Both the position numbers and the translations under genes were made by a program. From the NCBI GenBank assembly GCA_030035585.1, contig CM057461.1, forward strand, positions 2,643,001-2,707,000: 64,000 nt of DNA, in the 5' to 3' direction. This document shows positions 32,214-43,478 of this stretch, one piece after another. The notes below the pieces were generated by a model. The model saw only the letters and a list, made by a program, of their open reading frames with translations. It made no database searches and had not been told where the DNA came from. This stretch comes from Dugong dugon (taxonomy: Eukaryota; Chordata; Mammalia; Sirenia; Dugongidae). Numbering within the stretch: position 1 is the first letter of the stretch; each line of letters opens with the position of its first letter.

Positions 32214-34147
32214 GACCTTTGTACCTCTTACAACTTTCTGAGAGCCCGTGCCTCCTGCACTCCCTGGTAGGGCAGCTCCTGGCCTGCCAGCCCTGCTCAC
32301 ACCCCTGCACGGTTTGCTGGCAGTGCCCTGGACTGATTCCTCAGCCTCTCTAGGATTCTATCTGTCTGTAAGTGGGAAAGGATGGTGGGAAGAGCAGTAC
32401 AAGCTCCCTGTGGAGTTCCTAGAGAGATGGGCAGTGCCAGCCTGGGTGGCGCCTAGGAGGTGCTCAGTGCCTGCAGGTGCCACCCTTCCATCTGGAAGGA
32501 AGGAAGAGGCTTTGCACCAGATCCCGGGACAGGCCCACACCTAGAGCCCACGCCTCAAACAGGGCCGTGTGGGGAACCCAGTCAGCACACGCAGGTGCTC
32601 AGTGACGCTGGAGAACCAGGTACACAGAAGGGTCAGGTCCTGCTGTGGGGTCTCCTGTTCCTCTGTCCCCCATCATCCTGGAATCCCACCCGGCGGCAGC
32701 TGCAAGTTCCCATCTGGCCTCAGCGTGGAAATAACTGCCTTCCACAGCGTACACCTTTCAGAAGGTGCATGCTTTGTAGACCACTTCCCACCACAGTCAC
32801 TGAGAGAAAGGACGAATCCCTGCTTCTTAAATGTTTTTTGTCCTTCCCTAATAGGATCTCCAGAAGTCACTTTCCTCGTAAGCTCGTTAACTTACAAAGA
32901 GCATGCATCTATTCCTTCACCTCACTCAGAACACGATGATGCTATTATTGCCCGCAGATCATGGATGCCTCTGAGCCTCCCAACAGAAAAAAGCTGAAAC
33001 TACTTCTATTTTTATTGTTTGGCCACCCCGCGTGAGGTGCCGCCCCTGCTATGTCTGCGGCGGCAGCAGCGTGCTCCACTCCCAGGTGCCTTCATTTGCT
33101 GCCCCGCCTGGAGCAGCCCCACAGTCTTGCAAAACTGCGCCCCCAACAACTGGACTGCCGCGCCCCGCAGCACGCCAGCCCCGGCCGTGGGAAGCAGCTC
33201 CAGCCAGCCAGCGAGGGCTCCGTGGGTAGCAGAGTCCCCTCCCTGGGCTCAGGGGCTGCCACCAGTGCTGGCTGGACAATGCTGAGACCCATAAGCACAT
33301 CCCCTGCCCGCCCCTCCTCCCCAGGCCCAAAGGACGCTGGCCTAGGGTCACCCTGGTTGACTGCCACCAAAGGCCACAACCCCAAAAGCTGATGGCCAAA
33401 GGCACTAGGCTGTCAGCAGAGAGGGACAAACATGATGGTTTTGTTAAAATAGGTTACACAGTTCAACTCTCAAGGCGGGAAGAGAAGACAGGAAAATCCC
33501 ATTATTACGGATGAGCCAGGAAGTACAGCTGTTCCATCAAAATGGATTTTTCTGGGGAGACGTCACTGTATCACAGGCCCAAAGGATCTGCTGAGGGATG
33601 CCTTGCATTTGAGAAAAACAAAAGCGAGAGAACAAAATGTGCTGGAGCCTTTTTCCGTCACCAAGTGAAGGTGCCAAGTCACCTGCCCAGATGCCTGTGC
33701 TTGGTCCCTCAGCTTCTGGACGTCTTTCCTGGCCACCCCAGGAGACAGAGTCCGTGTTCATGGTCACGTTTCCCACACGGGTCTGCGCTGTGGGTAGGGC
33801 TTACCCAAGGAGCCCCGCCTGCTGAGGGTCATCAGGGACACAGGTGTCCAGGGTCACTCCCAAGTACCGAGGGATGCACGACTCCACAGAGAGAGGTCTG
33901 AGGCTGTGCAGGTAAGGCAGGTTGAGCCACCTGGGAATCAGCCTTTGATGAGTATACTAACTCGGCAGGGACACCACTCGTACGCCTGGGAGCCTCCAGC
34001 CCCAGGAAGCGGGGGACTGGGCATCCCCCAGGGAACCCACCCCACACCATGGCCCAGCTGCCTCGTGGCACCCCACAACGGCACTTGACCACGCTGATCC
34101 TCACTAAGAGCTACTGTGGGGTGAGTGATCCCTGCCCACTAGGCTCT
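32214..34147. other. Unassigned GC-rich DNA
   Basis: The sequence is CpG-bearing near 33000-33260 (TCTGCGGCGGCAGCAGCGTG). Open frames overlap on both strands without splice or domain support. A short AT-rich block around 33440-33560 (TTAAAATAGGTTACAC, GACGTCAC) could be regulatory. No gene is called. Confidence 0.35.
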
Positions 34148-34680
34148 GTTATGGACTGAAACGTTCCCCTAGATATGTGTGGTCACGCAGTGGTTAATAG
34201 TTTTGCTGCTAACCAAAAGGTCAGCAGTTCGTCCATCAGCTGCTTCTTGGAAATCCTAGAAGGCAGTTCTACTCTGTCCTGTAGGGTCATTATAAGTTGG
34301 AATCATAACCCCCATACTTCCGGATGTAATCCTGTTTACGAATGGGGTTTTCCTTTCACGTTAACGGGGCTGTATTGGTGTTGGGTGCGTCCTAAAACGA
34401 ATCACTTCGGAGTCATAAAGGGAGCAGGTTGGACACAGAAGCAAGCACAGAGAGGAAGACAGATGCCATGTGCAGACTTCCAAGGAACCGAGGAATGCAG
34501 GGGCTACAGAAGCTGAAGGAGACCTTCCCCGGAGCCAACAGACAGACAGCCTTCCCCTAGAGCCAGCGCCCTGAATTCGGACTTCTAGCCTGCTGAACTG
34601 TGAGGAAGTAAGTTTCTGTTCCCTAAAGCCAACCGCTTGTGGTATTTGTTCCAGCAGCACGAGGCATCTCAGACAGGCAC
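34148..34680 (+). mobile_element. MLT1 solo LTR, sense, split by a SINE
   Basis: TGTTATGGACTGAAACGTTC at the 5' end and ACTTCTAGCCTGCTGAACTG, AAGTTTCTGTTCCCTAAAGC at the 3' end follow MLT1. AfroSINE 34177-34306 sits near its start. Old fossil, no internal region. Confidence 0.8.
34177..34306 (+). mobile_element. AfroSINE, subtype B, inside MLT1
   Basis: GTCACGCAGTGGTTAATAGT, CTAACCAAAAGGTCAGCAGT, TCTGTCCTGTAGGGTCATTA. Head and short-body type. Confidence 0.85.
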
Positions 34681-35390
34681 CGTGCAGAGCGGCCGGCTGT
34701 CCCTCCTTTGCATTCACACCGCCAGGCAGGACGCACGCTGACCGGAGTCCACAGCACACAATTCCTCATATCTGGGGGGCTTCCTTCCCCATTTACATTC
34801 ACTCTCCTACAAGTCCAATGGCTAAAGAAGCGCCATTCAGAAGTTTGATGTCAGAAACGTTTGAAATGACATCGGTCACCTTTACTGATATCTTACCTGT
34901 TCTTCCAACCGGTCTTCTACTTGACATGAAACCTGGGGCAAACGTCAGCCACGCGAGTCCAAAGAACAGTGTCTGGTGCACACAAAGTGGGCACAGACGG
35001 CACGCTGAGATCTGCCCAAAAACAGGTAGAGACGGGCCCCTCAGCTACTCGGGAGCCCGTGCTGTGAGCTGGCACACACACCCTTCCTCCTTGTTTTATT
35101 TTCGGTTCTTGCCGTCTCGTGAACCAGACCAACATGCAGGGCTGTTAAAAGCGTTTACGCTGTCATATGTTTGCTTTTTCAGACTGGAGGAGCAGCATGT
35201 CTGCTCATAACTCTCTGCTGAAGTCAGAGCATCCGCTAGCGCTCTGGCTTCTGAATTCACCCAGATCCCCCACCCACACCCAAGTCGTGTAAAAAGACTG
35301 TGCTTGTTCGTGCCCTCAGCGCAGTTCCCATTGCTTGATCTGGAAGGTTCTACTGAGTTGCATGTGTGGAATGGGTGAAAAAATTGGCTT
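34681..35390. other. Unassigned non-coding DNA
   Basis: Complex sequence with GTTTGAAATGACATCGGTCA around 34857 and no repeat match that I can name. No exon borders were found. Confidence 0.35.
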
Positions 35391-35395
35391 CACAA

Positions 35396-35586
35396 TGTAG
35401 GTAGACAGATCAGTGGATAGATAGGTAGATAGGTAGGTGTGTTGGGAGGTAGGTAGATAGGTAGGTAGATGATAGACAGACAGGTAGACAGACAGACAGA
35501 CAGGTAGACAGAAGGAAAGACAGGTAGGTAGATAGACGATAGACAGGTAAACAAATAGACAGACAGATAGGTAAGATAGATAGATA
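35396..35586. repeat. (GATA/GACA/GGTA)n microsatellite
   Basis: GTAGATAGGTAGGTAGATGA, GACAGACAGACAGACAGG and GATAGATAGATAA. It ends exactly where the adjoining SINE tail starts, which is common for RTE-mobilised SINEs. Confidence 0.95.
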
Positions 35587-36010
35587 ACTGCCATCAAATC
35601 AGCTCTAACTGATGCCCACCTTACGTACAACAGAACCAACGCTATCCGGTCCTGCGTCGTCCTCAAGATTTTCGGCATGGTGAACTTCATCATTATGGCT
35701 TTTGTGCCAGTTTATCTTACCTAGGGTGTCCCTCACCCTCACTGGCACTCTACTTGACCAAACATGATGTCCTCCTTCAGTGACTGATCCCTCCTTATGA
35801 CGTGTCCAGAGCAAGCTAGCTGGACAACATTCTTTTGTGATCCATCAGCAGGCCTTTCTTCCCAGTCTGTCTTAGTCTGGGAGCTCCGTTCAAACCCGTC
35901 CACCATTGGTGGCACTGCTGGCATTTGAAGTCCTGGTGGCATAGATTCCAGCATCTCAGCAACACACAAGCCACCACAATGCCACAAACTGATTAACAGG
36001 TAGTGGTACC
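35587..36010 (-). mobile_element. tRNA-Gly-type SINE with RTE tail, antisense, head lost
   Basis: The tail portion (CCATCAAATCAGCTCTAACT, CCGGTCCTGCGTCGTCCTCA) is RTE-like. CATGATGTCCTCCTTCAGTG and GACTGATCCCTCCTTATGAC are RTE ORF-end sequence. AGGCCTTTCTTCCCAGTCTG, GGAGCTCCGTTCAAACCCGT and CAGCATCTCAGCAACACACA are the SINE body shared with 44.3 and 56.0 kb. Part SINE, part RTE; probably two joined events. Confidence 0.65.
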
Positions 36011-36237
36011 ATGTTAAAACGGCCCTCAAATCCAAGTGGTATGTGGAGGTGAAATCTTTAGCATTGGCCCCCAACCTCATCACACACCTGCCCCTGGAAT
36101 GAACAGAACAGAAAGTACACGCCCAGTGCTGCTCAGTGTCAACGTAACCGCAAAAGGACAGCACTGATGGCTCCCCTCCATGGCTGGCACACAAGGGCGC
36201 TTGGAAGATTTGAGGGAGGGGCCACATCTCAATTCTT
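36011..36237. other. Unassigned spacer
   Basis: Unique-looking DNA between two retroposons; no feature recognised. Confidence 0.4.
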
Positions 36238-36440
36238 GTTGTTAGGCGCCATCAAGTCGATTCCGACTCATAGCAACCCCATGTGACAGAGTAGAACCAC
36301 TGTATAGGGTTTCCTAGGCTGTAATCTTTATCAGAGCAGATCACCAGGTCTTTCTCCCATGGAACAGCTGGTGAGTTCAAATCGCCAACCTTTCAGTTAG
36401 CAGCTGAGCATTCAACCACAGGACCACCAGGTCTCCTTAA
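36238..36440 (-). mobile_element. AfroSINE, subtype C
   Basis: Antisense full-length copy: GCGCCATCAAGTCGATTCCG, GTATAGGGTTTCCTAGGCTG, TAATCTTTATCAGAGCAGAT, CAGTTAGCAGCTGAGCATTC. It begins with GTTGTTAGG, the complement of the AACAACA end. Confidence 0.95.
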
Positions 36441-36503
36441 TTAGAACACTGAATTTCCCTCCCGTCTCGTAAGTCTTCGCTCACATTGGCTGGATGCTCT
36501 GAG

Positions 36504-37084
36504 CAGTGGTGTGACCAGAGGGGTCTGGGGGTACAGACCGCACCAGGTGATCCTGTCGGGGGGGGGGGACACCAAAATGACCGTCTGTAAGAGATCCCTG
36601 TAGTTAGTTACAACAACAAAAACATTTTTCCTAAACCCAGCTTACATGTATCCATACACCCACACGGCTAAAACTCTGCTGATTTACTTTTTGAACCTTC
36701 TAACGTGGTCCGTCAGAGCTGTCGTTATTACCCGACAACAACGACACTTTGAACCACGTGGCTTTGTCTGCACACACAACAAGCCCGCGCTGTTGTTTTC
36801 ATGCTGCTGGTGTTTTTAGAGTCGCTGATTTTGTCCAGTTTCCTGGTGTTCTAGCTACAATACTGTGGTAATTAGTATTTGTGAACCACTATCAGTAACT
36901 TTTTTGAGAATGAAGTAGTAATTAAAGAGAAAGAGTGATATACGGCAATTACGATTTATGAGTAACATTAACACAAAAAAACCTTACTAAGGATGCTGTA
37001 TGGTCTGGTACGGGAGGAGGTCCGTGGCGGAGGTGACACCGTGAGTTACCGCACTGGGTGACGCCACCCCTCGTGACATCATGG
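36504..37084 (+). mobile_element. hAT-type non-autonomous transposon (MITE), copy B
   Basis: The left end CAGTGGTGTGACCAG and the inverse of the right end CCATGATGTCACGAG are TIRs. The flanking 8-mers GCTCTGAG (36496-36503) and GCTCCGAG (37085-37092) match at 7 of 8 positions, the target-site duplication length of hAT transposons. The body shares TCAGTAACTTTTTTGAGAAT, GCTGATTTTGTCCAGTTTCC and TTACATGTATCCATACACCC-type blocks with copy A. No transposase is encoded. Confidence 0.85.
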
Positions 37085-37092
37085 GCTCCGAG

Positions 37093-37789
37093 GACCGCAT
37101 TTACCACCAGGCATCTCCACCATGGGTTCTAAAGCCTGCCTGCACTTAGCTACAAGGCATGCGTGACCCAGGCCTGTGCCGGGGACGGTAATGATGCTTT
37201 AGATGAAATTAACTAGAAAGAACGCAGCCGTGGGGGCTCCTGGCCAGGGTGGGTGTGGCTCTGCAGGTGGTCCCTGCCCCTTGCCTTCGAGGCTGGGCCC
37301 CAGAGGCCTCAGGGCAGGTGAGCCAGAGTGGGCTTCAGGGCGTCTGCACAGGGCTGGATAGTGAGGCAGATCATTGACATTTGGAGCCCACGTCTGTAGG
37401 GGAATCCTTTCATTTCCTTATCCAGGATGAGCAGAGCAAAAGCAAGTGAGAGACTGGTTCATTTTTAACTATAGATTTGCAACTGCAGATCATTAAATTG
37501 AAAATGGAGTACCCTATCCATCAATATCCTACCCATCGGTGGTTGATTTATCTGTCACTGTTACAGCCACATGATGGGCAGCATCCGCACTCTGACCAGC
37601 GGGAAGTGCTCGGTGGGGGTCCCAGAGGGCAGGGCCAGGCCAGGCCCCTCTACTCTCTTCTGCGTCCTTGCCTCTGTTCCTTCCCCCTGGAGGCTACTCA
37701 AGACCTGGGGACTGTGGCATGAAGGGACAAGCCACGGCCTTTGACCCTGATGCCCAATCGTATTCTGAATGGCAGAGCTTGGATGGCCT
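37093..37789. other. Unassigned non-coding DNA
   Basis: No exon or repeat recognised apart from scattered GC-rich stretches. Confidence 0.35.
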
Positions 37790-37950
37790 GTGTGGTTGGT
37801 CAGGCAGCCCTGGTTCAGGGCCTAGCTCAGCTAATAACAGCTGCATGGCCTGGGATGTGTCATCTAAGCTTGTTGGCCTCAGTTTGCTCATCTGTAAAAT
37901 GGGGATGACAACGCCAGATGTCACAAGGTTGTCAGGACTTGAGAAGGCTG
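37790..37950 (+). mobile_element. MIR SINE
   Basis: GCATGGCCTGGGATGTGTCA, CCTCAGTTTGCTCATCTGTA, AAATGGGGATGACAACGCCA is the MIR core in sense orientation. Confidence 0.8.
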
Positions 37951-37959
37951 CTTTCAGAG

Positions 37960-38180
37960 CAGTGACTCCCAGTTAGGGGGGATCTGCCTCCCAGGGGCAC
38001 CTGGCAATGTCTGGAGACAGACTGGGTTGTCACAGCTCAGGGGTGGTGGTGGTAGGTGCTACTGGATCTAGTGGGCAGAGGCCAGGGATGCTGCTCAACA
38101 TCCTACAATGCCCAGGACAGCCCCCACCGCAGAGAATGTTCCAGCCCCGAACAGCAAAGCCCTGGGTGAGAAATCCTGGT
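37960..38180 (+). mobile_element. MER20-like hAT-Charlie relic
   Basis: CAGTGACTCCCAGTTAGGGG, CAGGGGCACCTGGCAATGTC, GTTGTCACAGCTCAGGGGTG, AGGCCAGGGATGCTGCTCAA, GGACAGCCCCCACCGCAGAG. The best-preserved of the three copies; full length. Confidence 0.8.
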
Positions 38181-38354
38181 TTAAAGTGGCCATCAGGGTG
38201 ACAGGCAGGCAGTACGCGTCCCTAAACGGACGCTCCCAGGAACAGATTCGTTGTGTAATTATCATGCTGGGAAACAAAATCGCCCTCCCTCCAGGAATGT
38301 GCTGGTGGCTACTGGGCTGTGGCAGCAAGCCTCCCTCCAGCCAGGGCGGCAGGG

Positions 38355-38790
38355 CTCATAGGGCGGGGTCCACATGGCGGGGTCCACAGCATGGGGGCCC
38401 ACACAGCGGGGTCCACAGAGGTGGGGCCCATATGGTGGGGTCCACAGAGGCGGGGCCCACACTGCAGGGTCCACAGAGGAGGGGCCCACATGGCAGGGTC
38501 CACAGAGGTGGGGTCTGCAGCATGGGGGCCCACATGGCGGGACCCGAATGGCGGGGACCACAGCATGGGGCCCACATGGCGGGGTCCACAGCAGTGGAGG
38601 CCCACACAGTGGGACCCACATGGCAGGGTCCACAGCAAGGAGGCCCACACGGCAGGGTCCACAGCAGTGGGGGCCCACACTGTGGGGCCCACAGAGACAG
38701 GGCTCACAGTGGGTAGTGCACAGTGGGGGCCCACAGCAGCAGGGCCCACAGCAGGGGGACCCACAGCCCAGTGGGCTTCAGAGGCCCCCG
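38355..38790 (+). repeat. GC-rich minisatellite GGGGTCCACA / GGGGCCCACA
   Basis: Alternating half-units of about 14 and 16-17 bp (GGCGGGGTCCACAGAGG, TGGGGCCCACAT) form composite units near 30 bp over ~435 bp. Gly/His/Arg- and Pro/Cys-rich frames on both strands are artefacts of the array. Confidence 0.95.
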
Positions 38791-39149
38791 GGGCCACAGA
38801 GCGGGGTCTCTGCATGGGGCCAGCACTGCCAGCACTCAGCTCCGCCTACTGTCAGGCCAGGGCTACGTGGGAGAGAAAGGTAACGGCACTCCCGGGTTAG
38901 GGGTGGATATCGCCAACCCTCACGCAGGGGTATTAACAGGCACCGCTTTTCTGAAACATCCCTGAGATGCATGAATCCCCGGTCACGTAACGAGCACAGC
39001 CTCTGAACCAGAAATCCTGAATTCTGCTCCTAATGATTCATCACGAAGAAGTAACGAGAGACGTTCTGCAGGATGTGTTTACAGAGATGCTCATCACGTA
39101 CCCTTTCCAGGAGCAAAGAACTGGAAATGTCCTTCTCTCCAGCCACATC
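38791..39149. other. Unassigned non-coding DNA
   Basis: No gene or repeat recognised. Confidence 0.4.
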
Positions 39150-39465
39150 ACACACACACACCACACACGTTCTTAATGACCTGCAAACACACATACATGC
39201 AGAGGCACACACATACACACACCATCAGTGTGCGCAGACATGTGCACACTCCACTCACATGCACACTTGGACACGTGTACGGACCTCACACGTGTGTGCA
39301 TGCATACATAAGATAAGCACACAACACTGACACGTGCATTTGAACACACCACGCACTTATGTACACAGACACGCGTGGCGCACCTGCGTGCACACCGCAC
39401 ACCACACGAGCACGGGCACATACACACTATGCATGTGCACACGTGCACACACACAAACGACATGC
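39150..39465. repeat. CA/GTGC-rich microsatellite
   Basis: CACACACACCACACACG, ACACGTGTACGGACC, GTGCACACGTGCACACACAC. A degenerate (CA)n with alternating purine-pyrimidine stretches that favour Z-DNA. Confidence 0.9.
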
Positions 39466-40360
39466 TAAGCACTTAAAGGCGGTTTGGTTCAGAACAGGGA
39501 GATGAGTTTACGCTTGCTCTTTTCTCCTGATATTTTTTGGTTTTTCAAGTTTTCAACAACAATCATTTTTAGCTTTTTAAAATACAAACTGCTATTCTAA
39601 AAGAAGAGGGACAAGTGAGAGGCTTCCTAACAAGGAAGCCGTGTGGCTGCAGGGTGTTCCTAGGCCAAGCGCCTGCCTCCTCCCCCGGGAAGCCCACGGG
39701 GAATCTTCTGGGCGTCTCTGCAGACCAGCGGGTGTGCTCAAAGAAACTTTCAGATAGATTCCTCCGTGTGGATAAAACTGCTAATTTTGCAAACCCAGAG
39801 TGTCTTCTTTGTTTCCGGCATGTTGGTAATTGGGCTGGGTGGCTGACAGGACCAACAGGGTCCCCTCCTGATGGATGCACACTTCCAGGTCTGTCCCCAA
39901 AGTGGACTCAAAGGCACACACTGCCCTTCGACTTCAGCCCCCCGAGACGGATCACGCTGCCCTGGAGGCTGCGCCTGGAGACATGGGTGGGAGGAAGCCC
40001 CCTGCATCACAAATACCCCCAGAACTTGCCACCCCCCAGAGTCACAAGTCCAAGAGGGACACAGGAGTGGCCGGTGTGGGGGGCTCTCCGGGATTCCAGT
40101 GCAACTCTGACACAGCCGGCCCCTCCCAGGGTCACTGTCACATCTGCAGCCCGTCTGTTCTTTAATCACTCACGACGGAACGGGAAGCCATCCTCCACTA
40201 TGGCACAGGAAAGCCAGTCTCCTCCTCCACAAAGAGGAAGCAGCAATTAGAAAGACAGAAACAGACCAATATCCGGACATTTACCTGAGCCCCAGGCCTG
40301 CCCTTCCCTCGCTTGTGGGCAAAGGGAGAGCAGCGAGGGTGGATGGACAGTAAAGGCATA
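39466..40360. other. Unassigned non-coding DNA
   Basis: An AT-rich start (39480-39600), then GC-moderate DNA. The plus-strand open frame at 39615-40250 starts with ATG but shows no domain, and other open frames overlap it on both strands; it is not called as a gene. Confidence 0.35.
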
Positions 40361-40566
40361 TTGGAGTCCCTAGGTAGTGCACATGGTGAACGTGCTTGGC
40401 TGCTAAGCGAAAGACTGGAAGTTTGAGTCCACCCAGAAGCACCTCGGAAGAAAGGCCTGGCAATCTACTGCCAAAAAATCAGCCATTGACAACTTTGTAG
40501 AGCACAGCTCTACTCTCACACACGTAGGGCGGCCATGAATCGGAGTCGACTTGACGGCAGCCAGTA
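40361..40566 (+). mobile_element. AfroSINE, subtype A
   Basis: TTGGAGTCCCTAGGTAGTGC, AAGTTTGAGTCCACCCAGAA, GGAAGAAAGGCCTGGCAATC, AAAATCAGCCATTGACAACT, GGAGTCGACTTGACGGCAGC. Full length with a clear B box. Confidence 0.95.
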
Positions 40567-41371
40567 AAGACATTTCAGCACCAGACTCCACACGAGGGAG
40601 GCCAGCACCACTGACGTCTCCTGCACACAGACACCACAGAGCCGCCTCTGTCCTGCCGCGGCAAAGGAGTCATCCCCTGCACCTGCACAGCTTCACACTC
40701 TGCTACTGGCCCTCGCCTTTACCTGACTCAACCGCTCACATAGGCCGATGTATTTAAAAGGGAAATTTCTATCACTGCCCTAACGTCGTGTTTATACTTA
40801 AACACACTGAACGCAAACTAAAGCCAGCAAATTCTAGTTCTGCACCAAATGCCTGCCTTCTCTTTGTGAACAGGCCGGGTTAGCAAGAGTGGGGGTGTCC
40901 TGGACAACCTGGGGCCTGTGCTTCCTGGTAAAACATAAAGGGAGTCACCTTTTCACTCTGGGGCTCGCCATTACTCACAGAGCCCTGTGTGTGCACCACA
41001 GAAGCCCTCTTAGGGGAAGCACCGGGTGGCCTGGTGCTCTGGGTGCCTTCAGTGCTAACTGTCTGCGTCTGAACAAAAGGCATTTTGCCACCATCCTGGC
41101 CTCCAGGTCAAAGCAAGCTTCCTCCCCACGCAACTCACAGGCACCATCGCCCCTGCTCGCTCTCTCTACACCCGCTTCTCACCCTGCTAGAGAGCCTGTC
41201 TCAGCCCTGGCCCCGCAGGGGTCCCATCCCCTCCTAGAGACCCGGGCAAAGCCAGGTGAGCTTACTTAGCCTGGGGGCAGGAGCACCACTCTCCTGGGGC
41301 CCCCAAGCGTCCCTGGCCCGCTCAGCCCCACCTGTGGCCGGGCCTTTGGCTGTATTCTAATAACTACCATC
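40567..41371. other. Unassigned non-coding DNA
   Basis: No gene, RNA or nameable repeat seen. Confidence 0.35.
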
Positions 41372-41560
41372 GTTGTTAGCTGCTGTTGACTTGACTCCAG
41401 CTCATGTGGGCCAGAACCGTGCCCCACAGGGTTTCTCGACTGTGACCTTTCAGAAGCAGATCGTCTTTCTCCTGAGGCACCTCTGGGTGGGTTCAAACCG
41501 GCAACCTTTCTTTCGGCTAATAGTCAAGCATGTAACCATTTGCACCACCTAGGGACTCTG
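41372..41560 (-). mobile_element. AfroSINE, subtype A
   Basis: Antisense copy: TGTTGACTTGACTCCAGCTC, CACAGGGTTTCTCGACTGTG, CTGAGGCACCTCTGGGTGGG, CATTTGCACCACCTAGGGAC. Confidence 0.9.
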
Positions 41561-42969
41561 TAACTGCCAAACCCTGGCGCCACCCTGACTTCCTGCGGCT
41601 GGAGTGCGTTATCTTCCTTGCAACCCAAAGGGCCCCAATGAAGATGCCCCCTTTTGTTGCAATGATCGATCTTCAAGGCGGGTATCAGTGTCTCACATCA
41701 ATGCTGCTTTCCACAAAAACACCCCAGGGACACTGTTGGTCCCCAGAGCCACAAGGCTCTCAAAGGACTGCCATTCAGGTGGACGTGAAGGGCCTGGGGA
41801 AGCCTTACCCCCAAGAGGGAGGGAGTGTGCTGGGCAGGTCGCCTCCATTTCCCAAACTGTCTCTGTTTCTCTGCGTCTCAGCACAATTATCCTGGTCCTC
41901 AAAGCAAAGAGACATCCCCTGCCACCAGTCAGGGAGGTGGGCTGCCATCGAAGTCACTTCGAGCCGTGATTAATGAGCTGTGTGGTTGGACCAGGGACAC
42001 GTCACTCCAACCTTGAGGACGCAGACTTCCGAGCCATGGCTGTGGCACCCAACACTGCCACCCCGCTCAGGGAGGCCCCGGCTCGGCCCCGCGGTGAAAC
42101 GAGATGAATCGGTAAAATGTTATCAGCCCGGCAGTTTGCCTCCTGCACGTTTAAGCACACAGATGCTTCTAGATCGCAAGTCCCTCAGTTCAATTATGAT
42201 CTTAGAGGTGTCTGATTCTCAGCTCAGCATGAGTGATACTGGCAGACAGGAGGTCTGGGGTGAGCAGGGTGGGGGCCAGTCAAATCCTTTAAAAACTACA
42301 GCAGGGGTGAATTTGGGGGCCACCCGGGACCCTGGGCCCTGGCTCCAGGTGCCTGGGGCAGCTGGATTGCCCAGGGGGCGAACGTTTACCAAACAGTAGC
42401 ACATTCCCTTCTCCCGGGGTTACGAGGGGCCGGCATCAGACAATGGCGCTGGGGGCTGGAGCGGGAGCTCCACTGGGCCCCACTGACACCCCCCCTGCAG
42501 CTCACGTTGGCGTTGGAGCTGGGACAGCCAGCCCGGTCCCTGTCTCCAGGGTGCTGGTGAGCCTGCCATATAGACAGCCTCCCAAGGGGGAGGCTGTCCT
42601 CACAGAGCTCCAGATGCGATGATCCTCATTGTTATCCATTTATGTACGGGCTACCTGATGCCACCAGGCTGGCAGAGGGGGGATTTCATTAGCCTGAGAC
42701 CCACCTGTCTTCTTCACTTTGATAACAGCTGATAAACTGAGCCAGCCCTAACACAGGTGCAGCGTGAAGCAGACCCCAGGTCTTTCCTTTTTGCCCATCC
42801 TTCCCCAGTTACCCTGCTTTCAAACATTCTTGCTTCCCAGTTCCAGGCTCTGCCCCTCCTGAGTAGGAGGACTCCTATCTCCTTTCCCTGCTGAGAGGGA
42901 GACCTCCTGGGCGTGCACAGAGCATGTCTCCCTGTTCCCTCACACACACCCTCCCTGCTCTAGCGTTTA
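41561..42969. other. Unassigned DNA; 41950-42250 looks regulatory
   Basis: The block near 41960-42250 has GTGATTAATGAGCTG, AATGTTATCAGCCCGGC and CAATTATGATCTTAG, with homeodomain- and GATA-like motifs, and no repeat signature. The remainder is featureless GC-rich DNA. Confidence 0.3.
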
Positions 42970-42971
42970 GC

Positions 42972-42972
<1 letters not shown>

Positions 42973-43012
<40 letters not shown>
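42973..43012. repeat. (CA)n microsatellite
   Basis: About 18-19 uninterrupted CA dinucleotides, likely polymorphic. Confidence 0.97.
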
Positions 43013-43013
<1 letters not shown>

Positions 43014-43109
43014 ACAATAAGACCACCACTGGGGCAGACGTGCAGGGCAGTGCAATAAACCTCACATATTTTAAGAAAAAGAGGAGACAGTCAAGGTGTA
43101 GGAAATTAT

Positions 43110-43478
43110 TATGGGTTGGATTGTATCCCCCCAAAGGCTCTGTTGCAGCCCTAACCCCTGTACCTGTGAATGTGACCTTGCTTGGAAATAGGGTCTTTGA
43201 AGATGTTATCAGTTAACCTGAGGTCACACTGGAGGAGGATGGGTCCTAATTCAAGACGCTGTGGGAAGACTGCCAGGAGACAATGGATTACGCTGCAGCT
43301 GTGAGCCAAGGAATGGCTGGGACCACCAGGAGCTGGGGGAGATAGGAAGGCTCTTCCTCCCCTGGACTCTTCAGAGAGAGCGGTCTTCAGAACTGTAAGA
43401 CCATAAACCTCCGTCATTCGGAGCACCCAGGCTGTGGCCCTCTGTTTCGGCAGCCCTGGGACGCTAAGAATTTCACTC
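43110..43478 (+). mobile_element. MLT1 solo LTR, sense
   Basis: TATGGGTTGGATTGTATCCC, TACCTGTGAATGTGACCTTG, GGAAATAGGGTCTTTGAAGA, TGTGAGCCAAGGAATGGCTG, TTTCGGCAGCCCTGGGACGC follow MLT1 end to end. Fossil without internal region. Confidence 0.9.

Noticed and set aside
38108-38900. Gly/His/Arg-rich frames of 160-200 residues on both strands
   Set aside because: All three plus-strand frames and the minus-strand frames stay open because of the GC-rich minisatellite; there is no exon evidence.
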